Shown: one piece after another, positions 8,450 to 15,743 of the stretch
Layout of the letters: every line of letters starts with the position of its first letter
Numbering within the stretch: the stretch's first letter is position 1
Source of the DNA: Haloactinomyces albus
Lineage (GTDB): Bacteria > Actinomycetota > Actinomycetes > Mycobacteriales > Pseudonocardiaceae
Direction: 5' to 3'
DNA: 64,000 nucleotides
NCBI RefSeq assembly: GCF_031458135.1
Contig: NZ_JAVDXW010000001.1
Span: 4,216,001-4,280,000 of the forward strand
The notes under the pieces: generated by a model
What the model saw: the letters and a program-made list of their open reading frames with translations, nothing else
Database searches by the model: none
What the model was told of the DNA's origin: nothing
Program-made: the position numbers and the translations under genes

Positions 8450-9547
8450 TCACGTTCGCCGAGCAGGTGGCGCATCCGGTCGGACGAGTAGGTCCCCCAC
8501 CCGTCGCAGCTGCTCAGCCGCCTCGGTGGCGATCCGGCCGACGAGCTCCTCGCAGGTGGGGAGATCGTCGAGCACGCCGACCACCTGTCCGGAGGCGAGC
8601 ACACCGGCGTCGGTGCGGCCCTCGACGAGCCCGGCTTTGAGCATCATCGGGGTGTTCGCTGCGAGCACCATCTGCGACCAGCTCCGGTCGCTACCGTGCT
8701 TCATGGCGCGGCCGTCTGCGATAAGCCGACGCCAGGAGAGGCCGTTCATCTTCTTGAACTCCAGCGTGCGGCGTATCGTCGGGACGAGCCGCCTGAGCGG
8801 GCCGGCCTCCTCGAGCTCGGCGACGAGGTCGGTGCGCAGCATGCGGTGGGGCATACCGTCGACCTTGGTGGTGACGACGGTGCCGTTGAGGTCGTGCTGG
8901 AGGTATTGCCGCTGCACGGTGTCGGGCACGGTGCTGTCCTTGGTGAGCAGGAACCTGGTGCCCATGCCGATGCCTGCGGCGCCGTAGGACAGCGCCGCCG
9001 CGAGGCCACGGCCGTCGAAGAAGCCACCGGCGGCGATCACGGGGATGTCGACGGCCTCGAGCACGGTCGGGAGCAGGAGCGTGGTGGGGACGTTGCCGGT
9101 GTGGCCGCCGCCCTCGCCACCCTGGATGACCACGGCGTCGGCACCCCAGGAGGCGACCTTCTCCGCGTGGCGAGCCGCGCCGACCGAGGGAATGACGATG
9201 ATGCCCGCCTCCTTGAGTTCGGCGATCATCTCCCGCTTCGGCGCGAGCGCGAAGGACGCGACTGTGACGCCCTCGTCGATGAGCAGCTTCACCCGCTCGT
9301 CGGCGTCGCCGGCGTCGGCGCGGAGGTTGACTCCGAAGGGGGCGTCGGTGCGTTGCTTGACCTCGCGGATCGCGGCGGCGAGCTCGTCGTGGGTCATCGT
9401 GGCCGAGGCCAGGATGCCCAGGCCACCTGCGTTGGCGGTGGCGGAGACCAGCCGGGGACCGGCGACCCAGCCCATGCCCGTCTGTACGACGGGGTGACGT
9501 ATGCCGACCAGCTCGGTCAGCGGGGTCCGGATCAACTGTTCGATCAT
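8450..9547 (-). CDS. ipdC: Flavin-dependent reductase/monooxygenase-like IpdC (nitronate monooxygenase family)
   Basis: A 365-residue FMN TIM-barrel protein of the 2-nitropropane dioxygenase family. Motifs are HPVVQTGMGWVAGPRL at the N-terminus, QGGEGGGHTGN near residue 150 (FMN phosphate loop) and IPVIAAGGFFDGRGLAAALSYGA near residue 185. The reading frame stays open well upstream of 9547, but ATG 9547 overlaps the ipdB stop (ATGA), and the protein from there has family length. It completes the echA20-ipdA-ipdB-ipdC operon, in the order of Rv3550-Rv3553. IpdC is an essential flavoenzyme of HIP catabolism acting before ring C opening in mycobacteria and Rhodococcus. Confidence 0.87.
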   Translation of the reverse strand: MIEQLIRTPLTELVGIRHPVVQTGMGWVAGPRLVSATANAGGLGILASATMTHDELAAAIREVKQRTDAPFGVNLRADAGDADERVKLLIDEGVTVASFALAPKREMIAELKEAGIIVIPSVGAARHAEKVASWGADAVVIQGGEGGGHTGNVPTTLLLPTVLEAVDIPVIAAGGFFDGRGLAAALSYGAAGIGMGTRFLLTKDSTVPDTVQRQYLQHDLNGTVVTTKVDGMPHRMLRTDLVAELEEAGPLRRLVPTIRRTLEFKKMNGLSWRRLIADGRAMKHGSDRSWSQMVLAANTPMMLKAGLVEGRTDAGVLASGQVVGVLDDLPTCEELVGRIATEAAEQLRRVGDLLVRPDAPPARRT

Positions 9548-10302
9548 GCCGCGGGCACCTCGCGGTCGCGCAGGGACTCGGGGTCGAGCACCTCGCGGAT
9601 CAGGGTCAACTCCGCCGCCGAGGGCAGCCTGGTCTCGGGGACGTCTCCCTCGGTGTGGATGTCGCAGCCGCTGGCCGCACGGACCTCGTCGGCGGTGACG
9701 CCGGGGTGCACGGAGGCCAGCCGGAGGGTGTGGTCGGGGCCGTGGAAGTCGAGTACCCCGAGATTGCTCACGACGCGGTGCACGTTGTGGAAGCGTGTCG
9801 CCGCGGCCCCGGCCTGCTCGGCGCGCTTGCGGCCGATGCCGGAGACCATGTCGACCTGCTCGACGAAGACCCGGGTGCTGTGCTTGGGCACCCAGTAGCT
9901 GGTCTTGTTGTTCACGGTGTTGCCCGGTGCGCCGCGCACGCCCAGGAGCTGGCGTTGGGGCTGGGCGAAGTCGCCGATGCAGGAGATGTTCTGGTTGCCG
10001 TGCCGGTCGACCTGGGTCGCGCCCATGATGACGTGGCGCTTGCCGCAGGGCACGACGACGTCGAGCACTGCACGGAACGGGACCCAGCCCTCGACGGCGT
10101 CGGCGCTGTTGCCCAGTGGAGGAACACCGCCGAGGACCGCCGCCTCGCCGTCGGTGAGCAACAGGTCGGGGGAATGGGTCAGCGTGGCCAGCCGTGCCCC
10201 GAGTGTGGGCAGCAACCCCATCGGGCTGGCCATGATCTCGCCGTCGCCCTCGAAGAGGTCGGCGAGCGCTGCTGCGCACACCTCTGCTCTCGTCGCATCC
10301 AT
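9544..10302 (-). CDS. ipdB: Ring-opening hydrolase IpdAB, beta subunit IpdB (CoA-transferase fold)
   Basis: A 252-residue class I CoA-transferase beta-like subunit, opening MDATRAEVCAAALADLF. It begins directly after the ipdA stop and its end overlaps ipdC. The order echA20, ipdA, ipdB, ipdC equals Rv3550-Rv3553. IpdAB is known to have a CoA-transferase fold but to work as a hydrolase that opens the last steroid ring of COCHEA-CoA. Segments SPMGLLPTLGARLATLTHSPDLLLTD-type at residues 25-50 and VMGATQVDRHGNQN-type near 110 are visible. Assignment rests on family plus gene order. Confidence 0.87.
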   Translation of the reverse strand: MDATRAEVCAAALADLFEGDGEIMASPMGLLPTLGARLATLTHSPDLLLTDGEAAVLGGVPPLGNSADAVEGWVPFRAVLDVVVPCGKRHVIMGATQVDRHGNQNISCIGDFAQPQRQLLGVRGAPGNTVNNKTSYWVPKHSTRVFVEQVDMVSGIGRKRAEQAGAAATRFHNVHRVVSNLGVLDFHGPDHTLRLASVHPGVTADEVRAASGCDIHTEGDVPETRLPSAAELTLIREVLDPESLRDREVPAA

Positions 10303-11190
10303 TCAGTCGTCTCCGCTCTGCTCGGCGTGGAAGGCGGCGACGGCGTCCTGGTAGGCCCGCTCGTCACCGGAGAGGAACCGCTGCTCGAACTCCGCCCAGC
10401 TCGCCGGATCCGCCGCGGCGGTGGCGTAGGCCTTCTGGAACTTCTCGTCGCGGTCGTAGCCGGGCACGCAGGTGGTGAAGTGCGCCCCGTTGAGTGTCTC
10501 CACGACCCCGTCGACCATCAGCCGGTTCAGCAGCAGCGTCTGCACGGGTGCGTCGGCGGTGAGCTCGGCGGTGTCCACGATCTGCTCGGTGGAGACGAAT
10601 CGCTGCGATGCTGCGAGGCAGAACAGGTCGTCGAAGTACGGGTCGGGTCCGAGATACTGCGCGTTGCCGTGCTTGTCGGCGCGGTTCATGTGCACCAGAG
10701 CCACGTCGAGGTCGAGTGCCGGTACGGCGACGAGTTCCTCCTCGTCGTCGTACGGCGAGGTGACCGTCCGCAGTCGAGGGTTGTGGATCATCACGTCCGA
10801 CCCGAGGCCTGCGCGCATGGGCAGAAACGGCAGGCGCTGTGCCGCGGCACGCAGGCCGGTCTGGAACATTCCCTCGTCCCATTCCTCGACCTCGACGGTC
10901 GCGTTCTCCCGTGCCGCGCGGAACTGCGGCTCGAGCGGGATGGAGTCCAGCGACACGAACGCGTAGATCAGCTTTGTGACCTTGCCCGCTGCGCACAGCA
11001 GGCCGACGTCCGGCCCACCGTAGGAGACGATGGTCAGGTCTTTCAGGTCGGAGCGCAGGATCGCCCGGACCAGCGCCATCGGTTTGCGGCGTGCGCCCCA
11101 GCCGCCGATGCCGATCGTCATGCCGTCCTCGATCCTGCCGACGACATCGTCGACCGACACCACCTTGTTTCTCCTGCGTGCCTCGGTCAT
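10303..11190 (-). CDS. ipdA: Ring-opening hydrolase IpdAB, alpha subunit IpdA
   Basis: A 295-residue class I CoA-transferase alpha-like subunit. It has the N-terminal glycine-rich IEDGMTIGIGGWGARRKPMA (residues 16-35) and a central VHMNRADKHGNAQYLGPD. The ATG at 11190 overlaps the echA20 stop by one base (TGATG); ipdB follows with no gap, so the two subunits should be made in equal amounts. In mycobacteria IpdA and IpdB form a heterodimer that cleaves the remaining carbocycle of the steroid nucleus. Length matches Rv3551 (about 290 residues). Confidence 0.87.
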   Translation of the reverse strand: MTEARRRNKVVSVDDVVGRIEDGMTIGIGGWGARRKPMALVRAILRSDLKDLTIVSYGGPDVGLLCAAGKVTKLIYAFVSLDSIPLEPQFRAARENATVEVEEWDEGMFQTGLRAAAQRLPFLPMRAGLGSDVMIHNPRLRTVTSPYDDEEELVAVPALDLDVALVHMNRADKHGNAQYLGPDPYFDDLFCLAASQRFVSTEQIVDTAELTADAPVQTLLLNRLMVDGVVETLNGAHFTTCVPGYDRDEKFQKAYATAAADPASWAEFEQRFLSGDERAYQDAVAAFHAEQSGDD

Positions 11191-11984
11191 CAGCGGGATC
11201 TCGCCTTCTCGTTCGGGGCCGCCTTCTCGGTCTCGGCCACCTTGCTCGTGCCTGCGAACTCGTCGCGGTACTCGTCGGCGACACCGGCCAGGTTGAGCTC
11301 CATCGTGAAGCCCTGCTCGAAGCGGTAGCTGCGGTTGACGTCGACCGGGTCGATCCCGTTGATCGCTTCCTTCGCAGCACGGATCACGCGGGTGTCCTTG
11401 TCGGCGATCTCTCCGGCGACCTGCATCGCCGCGTCGTCGAGTTCCGCGCGCGGGACCACCTCGAGCACCGACCCGTGGTGGTGCAGCTGCTGGACGGTGA
11501 TGGTGCGACCGGTGAAGTACAGCGTCCGCATCAGGTGCGGCGGCACCATCCGGGCCAGGTGTGTTGCCGCGCCCAGCGCACCGCGGTCCACCTCCGGCAC
11601 CCCGAAGAACGCATCGTCGCTCGCCACGATCGTGTCCGCGTTACCCACGAGGCCCATTCCGCCGCCGAGGCAGAACCCGTGCACTGTCGCCACCACCGGC
11701 GTCGCGCACTCGTAGACCGCTTTGAAGGCCGCGTAGCAGCCGCGGTTCGCTCCGATCAGCGCATCGAAGCCGCTGGTGGTCTGCATCTCCTTGATGTCCA
11801 CACCCGCGTTGAACCCACGGCCTTCGGCACGCAGTACCACCACGTGGGTGTCCATGTCCTTCGACGCCTCGTTCAAAGCTTCCGCGACGTCGAACCACCC
11901 GGACATCGGCAGCGCGTTGACCGGGGGGAATTCCATCGTCACGACGCGGATGCCCCCGTCGTGCAGGGTCGAGCTGATGCCCAT
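11190..11984 (-). CDS. echA20: EchA20, steroid D-ring hydrolase (crotonase family)
   Basis: A 264-residue crotonase. Its blocks RAEGRGFNAGVDIKEMQ (about residues 50-66), ANRGCYAAFKAVYECATPV, LVGNADTIVASDDAFFG and RVIRAAKEAINGID match what I recall of Rv3550 almost block for block. ATG 11984 is preferred over the in-frame codon at 12005 because AGGAAGG lies 7 bases before it. It leads the echA20-ipdA-ipdB-ipdC operon and faces an SDR gene across a region with two KstR2-like sites. EchA20 is known to hydrolyse ring D of a HIP-derived CoA thioester. Confidence 0.9.
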   Translation of the reverse strand: MGISSTLHDGGIRVVTMEFPPVNALPMSGWFDVAEALNEASKDMDTHVVVLRAEGRGFNAGVDIKEMQTTSGFDALIGANRGCYAAFKAVYECATPVVATVHGFCLGGGMGLVGNADTIVASDDAFFGVPEVDRGALGAATHLARMVPPHLMRTLYFTGRTITVQQLHHHGSVLEVVPRAELDDAAMQVAGEIADKDTRVIRAAKEAINGIDPVDVNRSYRFEQGFTMELNLAGVADEYRDEFAGTSKVAETEKAAPNEKARSR

Positions 11985-12000
11985 GTCGCCTTCCTGGTCT

Positions 12001-12014
12001 AGCATTTGCTTGGT
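12001..12014. promoter_or_regulatory. Degenerate KstR2-like half operator
   Basis: AGCATTTGCTTGGT keeps the right half (CTTGnT) of the KstR2 consensus but has two mismatches in the left half. It lies 19 bases, about two helical turns, from the better site at 12020-12033. Possibly a cooperative second site; weak on its own. Confidence 0.4.
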
Positions 12015-12019
12015 ACCCT

Positions 12020-12033
12020 AGCAGGTGCTTGGT
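12020..12033. promoter_or_regulatory. KstR2-like operator between echA20 and the Rv3548c-like SDR
   Basis: AGCAGGTGCTTGGT matches AnCAAGnnCTTGnT with one mismatch (CAGG for CAAG). Read on the minus strand it shares an extended AACCAAGnnCnTGCTAGG context with the perfect site at 4480-4499, which makes chance less likely. It lies between the divergent echA20 and SDR operons. Confidence 0.7.
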
Positions 12034-12145
12034 TCGCGTGGAAGGTGATGGAGAGCGTGTGGCCATCGAACTCGGCATGGCTTTCCTCTTCGACCGCAAT
12101 CTCCGCCCAAGTTCCGACTTCAGCACCGAGAAACCAGGAGTGCAC

Positions 12146-13051
12146 GTGCGCAGGATCTGCACAGGACGCGTCGCGATCGTCACCGGAGCGGGACGTGGCA
12201 TCGGCCGCGAGCACGCGCTCGAGCTGGCGCGGCAGGGGGCCAAAGTGGTGGTCAACGACCTCGGGGCCGCGGCGGACGGCGTGGGCGCCTCGTCCGACCC
12301 GGCGAACGAGGTCGTCGCCTTGATCGAGGAGATCGGTGGCCAGGCGGTCGCCAACGGCGACGACGTGGCGGACTTCGACGGTGCCCAGCGCATGGTGCAG
12401 CAGGCGATCGACACGTTCGGCGGACTCGACATCCTGGTCAACAACGCCGGGTTCCTCCGGGATCGGATGCTGGTCAGCACCGGCGAGGACGAGTGGGACG
12501 CGGTGATCCGGGTCCACCTCAAGGGCCACTTCGCGCTGCTGAAGCATGCGGCGGCCTACTGGCGTTCCGAAGCCAAGGAAGGGCGGACCAGGGCGGCGCG
12601 AGTGATCAACACCAGCTCCGGTGCCGGCCTGCAGGGCAGCGTCGGGCAGGGGACGTACACCGCCGCGAAGGCGGGCATCGCGGGGCTGACCCTCGTCGCC
12701 GCCCAGGAGCTCGGCCGCTACGGCGTGGCCGTCAACGCGATCGCTCCGGCCGCCCGGACGCGGATGACCGAGGATGTGTTCGCCGAGACCATGGCCAAGC
12801 CGGATTCGGGGTTCGACACGGTGGACCCGGCGAATGTCTCACCGGTCGTCGCGTGGCTGGCGAGCGAGGACGCGGCCGACGTGACCGGCCGCGTGATCGA
12901 GGTCGAGGGCGGGAAGATCTGCGTCGAGGAAGGCTGGCGACACGGTCCTGCCGTGGACATCGGCCGACGCTGGGAGCCCGCCGCGGTGGGTTCCACCCTG
13001 CGGGACCTGCTCGCGAAGGCCGAATCGCCCGAGCCCGTCTATGGCGCCTGA
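12146..13051 (+). CDS. Short-chain dehydrogenase (Rv3548c-like) of steroid catabolism
   Basis: A 301-residue SDR with GAGRGIGREHALELARQG near residue 15, NNAGFLRDRM near 95 and the active site NTSSGAG...TYTAAKAG near 155-175. The length and the motif ILVNNAGFLRDRML are typical of the 17beta-HSD4/MFE-2 SDR type, which oxidises (3R)-hydroxyacyl-CoA. GTG 12146 is chosen because AGGAG stands 5 bases ahead; the frame is open further upstream to 12029, but that stretch reads as noncoding. It is followed 19 bases later by a MaoC-type hydratase, so the pair resembles a split MFE-2 (hydratase plus dehydrogenase). Confidence 0.8.
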   Translation: MRRICTGRVAIVTGAGRGIGREHALELARQGAKVVVNDLGAAADGVGASSDPANEVVALIEEIGGQAVANGDDVADFDGAQRMVQQAIDTFGGLDILVNNAGFLRDRMLVSTGEDEWDAVIRVHLKGHFALLKHAAAYWRSEAKEGRTRAARVINTSSGAGLQGSVGQGTYTAAKAGIAGLTLVAAQELGRYGVAVNAIAPAARTRMTEDVFAETMAKPDSGFDTVDPANVSPVVAWLASEDAADVTGRVIEVEGGKICVEEGWRHGPAVDIGRRWEPAAVGSTLRDLLAKAESPEPVYGA

Positions 13052-13070
13052 GCCTGGAGGACCTCGCCTC

Positions 13071-13871
13071 ATGACCGGAAACGCAGATGAGTGGATCGGG
13101 CACGAGCTCGGTAAGCACACGATCTCCTACGACGAGCGGGACGCGATCCTCTACGCCCTGGCTGTCGGCGCAGGCGCCGACGACCTCGACCTGGTCTTCG
13201 AGGACCGGCTGCGGGTGCTGCCCACATTCGCGCTCACGCTGGCGCAGTGGGCGCCCGACACGCTGGGATCGGCCGGTGCCTTCGACACCTCCACCGCGGT
13301 CCACGGCTCCCAGCGGCTGCAGGTTCTGGCGCCACTGCCCAGGTCGGGTTCGTTCGACACCGTGGCCTCGGTGCCCCACGTCTGGGACAAGGGCAGGGCG
13401 GCGATCTTCGAGGTGGCCGTGGAAAGCGACTACTTCGTGGCCACGTGGTCGATCTTCGCGCCGGGCTGCGGCGGTTTCGGAGGCGACCGCGGTCCGTCCA
13501 CACCGGAGCGTGGCGAGGAGGTCGCCGACCGTTCGCTGCAGGTGCCGACCTTCCCCACCCAGGCGGCGTTGTACCGGCTGCTGGGGGACCGGCACCACAT
13601 GCACATCGACCCCGATGCGGCGCAGGCAGCCGGCCAGCCCGGGCCGTTCCTGCACGGGTTGTGCTCGTTGGCGTCGGTGACCCTGCCGCTGGCCGCGGAG
13701 CTGGGTGCCCACCCCGCGGACCTGACCACTCTGGAGGGACGCTTCGCTGCTCCGGTCTTTCCCGGCGATGTTCTCGACGTCTCCGTGCAGCCCCGCGATT
13801 CCTCGGCGCGGTTCGAGGTGACGGCAGACGGTCGTCCGGCCATCACCGGTGGATCCGCCGCCTTCGGCTGA
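13071..13871 (+). CDS. MaoC-family (R)-enoyl-CoA hydratase, hydratase-2 type
   Basis: A 266-residue double hot-dog protein. The C-terminal half has the hydratase-2 motif YRLLGDRHHMHIDPDAA followed by GPFLHGLCSL, near residues 165-200; the Asp and His of this motif are the catalytic pair in the family. The N-terminal half is the second hot-dog that binds CoA. It is co-directional with the SDR just upstream. (R)-hydratase plus SDR would carry out hydration and oxidation of an enoyl-CoA. I infer a side-chain or HIP beta-oxidation step. The Rv3548c-Rv3549c region of mycobacteria lacks a gene of this kind between the two SDRs, as far as I recall. Confidence 0.8.
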   Translation: MTGNADEWIGHELGKHTISYDERDAILYALAVGAGADDLDLVFEDRLRVLPTFALTLAQWAPDTLGSAGAFDTSTAVHGSQRLQVLAPLPRSGSFDTVASVPHVWDKGRAAIFEVAVESDYFVATWSIFAPGCGGFGGDRGPSTPERGEEVADRSLQVPTFPTQAALYRLLGDRHHMHIDPDAAQAAGQPGPFLHGLCSLASVTLPLAAELGAHPADLTTLEGRFAAPVFPGDVLDVSVQPRDSSARFEVTADGRPAITGGSAAFG

Positions 13872-13957
13872 TCACCCTGCCCGGATCACGATGTCGTCGC
13901 GACCCGTCCCGACCGCCTCGGCATCGTCCGGTGGCCGCATCCGCTGTACTGGCGCGA

Positions 13958-14740
13958 TCAGCGGGGAGACGCGTCCCTGGTGACGACGTACCGGGCAGGT
14001 ACCTCGCCGCCGCCGTGCACCGGGAGGTCGGCGCCGGTGACGTAGGAAGCCAGGTCGCCGGCCAGGTACAGGCACGCGCGGGCGACGTCGGCGGGGTCGG
14101 CCATCCGCTGCATCGGGATGAGCCGGCTCACCCCCGCACCGCCGTCCTCGCCGTAACCCGCAGCCGCTGCCTCGGTGAGAATCAGCCCGGTGGTGATGTG
14201 GTTGACCCGTACCTTGGGCGCCCACTCGAGCGCCAGCGCCTTGGTCAGCATCAGCAGGCCGGACTTGGCCGCGGAGTACGCCGCGGTGCCCGGTTGCGGG
14301 TCGTGCGCGGAAACGCTGCCGATGTTGACGATCGCCCCACCGGTGTCCTGGTCCTGCATCACCCGGTTGGCGGCCTGCGCGACGTAGAACGGTGCGAGCA
14401 GGTTCAGCGCCACGATCTTGTCGACGAACCGGGTGGACACGGTCGCGGCGTCGGCATCGGGAGACCCGCCTGCGTTGTTCACGCACACGTCGATCCGGCC
14501 GAACCGTTCCACGGCCTGCTCCACCAGCGCCTTGCACTGGTCGGCATCGCGCACGTCGGTGTCCACGAAATGCGCGGTGCGGCCCTCGGCAGTCGGGAGC
14601 TGTTCGGGCCGGTTGCGTCCGCACACCACCACATCGGCGCCTGCGGTCAGGAACGTCTGCGCGATGGTGTGACCGATGCCCTTGGTACCGCCGGTGACCA
14701 GGGCGGTCCTGCCGGTGAAGTCGAACGAGGCCTCCGCCAC
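13958..14740 (-). CDS. Short-chain dehydrogenase (Rv3549c-like)
   Basis: A 260-residue classical SDR. GGTKGIGHTIAQTFL near residue 17 binds NAD(P); NNAGGSPDAD is near 90; the active site is NIGSVSAHDP...AYSAAKSG near 140-160. Its length and place beside the Rv3548c-like SDR fit Rv3549c of the KstR2 regulon. The gene is transcribed toward the MaoC gene, with 86 bases between their ends and no strong terminator hairpin seen. Substrate unknown; an alcohol or hydroxyacyl-CoA intermediate of steroid breakdown is the likely guess. Confidence 0.72.
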   Translation of the reverse strand: MAEASFDFTGRTALVTGGTKGIGHTIAQTFLTAGADVVVCGRNRPEQLPTAEGRTAHFVDTDVRDADQCKALVEQAVERFGRIDVCVNNAGGSPDADAATVSTRFVDKIVALNLLAPFYVAQAANRVMQDQDTGGAIVNIGSVSAHDPQPGTAAYSAAKSGLLMLTKALALEWAPKVRVNHITTGLILTEAAAAGYGEDGGAGVSRLIPMQRMADPADVARACLYLAGDLASYVTGADLPVHGGGEVPARYVVTRDASPR

Positions 14741-14931
14741 GTCGTCGCCCCTCTCTGTCGTGGTATCGCGCCCGAGGCTAGGGGTGTCGGATCCGGGCCG
14801 CGGGGCGAGTACCGGTCACCGGGACGCGGACCCGTGCCGTTCGCCGAATCCCGGTGAGCAGGATTGCCACCGTTGCACCGATCGGTCGGGGCTAGCGTCG
14901 CAGTCGCTCGTTCGTCGATGGCAGGGAGGCT

Positions 14932-15684
14932 GTGCTGGTGAACCGGTTCGACGGAGTGTCCGTACTGCTCACAGGGGCGGCTTCGGGTATCGGAAGGGCG
15001 ACCGTGCACAGGCTTGTGGCCGAGGGAGCCGCGGTTTTCGCGGTGGATCGCGCAGCGGACGGACTGGCCGCTATGGCCGAGTCGGCGACCGGCGCGGGGC
15101 GGTGCGTGCCGCATGTCGCCGACATCTCCGACGAGGCCATGGTGATCGAGGCCGTGCAGGCCGCCGTCACCGAGCTCGCCGGGATAGAGGTCGTGATCAA
15201 TGTCGCGGGTATCCACCGGACAACACCGATCGACACGCTCACCGTCGAGGACCTGAATCGGCTGTTCTCGGTCAACCTCGTCGGTACGGCGCTGGTTTGC
15301 CGCGAGGCCTCGGCACACCTGCCCGACCGGACGGGCGTCATCGTCAATGTCGCGTCGGCTGCGGCCACGCAGGGAAACCCGTATATGACAGCGTATGCGG
15401 CCTCCAAGGGTGCGGTGCTGGCGTTTTCGCTCAGTCTCGCTGCCGAGGTGGCCGGACGAGGGATCCGGGTGGTCCCCGTCTCGCCCGGGACCGTGGACAC
15501 GCCGTTGACGAGCAGCTCCGTACTTCCTGCCGGTCGGGATGTGAGTTACTTCGCCCGGATCCGTTCCTTGCTGGGCAGCGCCACCCCGGAGCAGGTTGCG
15601 TCGACGATCGCCTTCGCCGCATCGGCCGACGGTGGCTATGTGACCGGTGCGGAGATCCGGGTGGACGGTGGTTCCGGTGCGTGA
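14932..15684 (+). CDS. Short-chain dehydrogenase/reductase of unknown substrate
   Basis: A 250-residue SDR: GAASGIGRATVHRLVAEG (about residues 15-32), NVAGIHRTTP near 90, NVASAAATQG with the catalytic Ser, and AYAASKGAVLAFS with Tyr-Lys near 155. The start may be GTG 14932 or GTG 14938; GGGAGG at 14924-14929 gives better spacing to the second. The gene is followed 59 bases later by the first ABC binding protein, so it may belong to the transporter operon. The variant NVAG in place of NNAG is common in the family. Substrate not predictable. Confidence 0.75.
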   Translation: MLVNRFDGVSVLLTGAASGIGRATVHRLVAEGAAVFAVDRAADGLAAMAESATGAGRCVPHVADISDEAMVIEAVQAAVTELAGIEVVINVAGIHRTTPIDTLTVEDLNRLFSVNLVGTALVCREASAHLPDRTGVIVNVASAAATQGNPYMTAYAASKGAVLAFSLSLAAEVAGRGIRVVPVSPGTVDTPLTSSSVLPAGRDVSYFARIRSLLGSATPEQVASTIAFAASADGGYVTGAEIRVDGGSGA

Positions 15685-15743
15685 CATCGCTTCGGGAATG
15701 TCCACTCGACCACGCGAGCGATTCGACGGCTGGAGGACACACC

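Noticed and set aside
8450-10279. One open frame of 609 codons on the minus strand spanning ipdC and most of ipdB
   Set aside because: Only the part from 9547 downward has protein character (FMN barrel); the upstream part is the out-of-frame shadow of ipdB.
14676-15743. Apparent N-terminal extension of the first ABC binding protein
   Set aside because: The extension is an Arg/Gly-rich shadow of the SDR at 14932-15684, and a lipoprotein signal with a good RBS starts at 15744.
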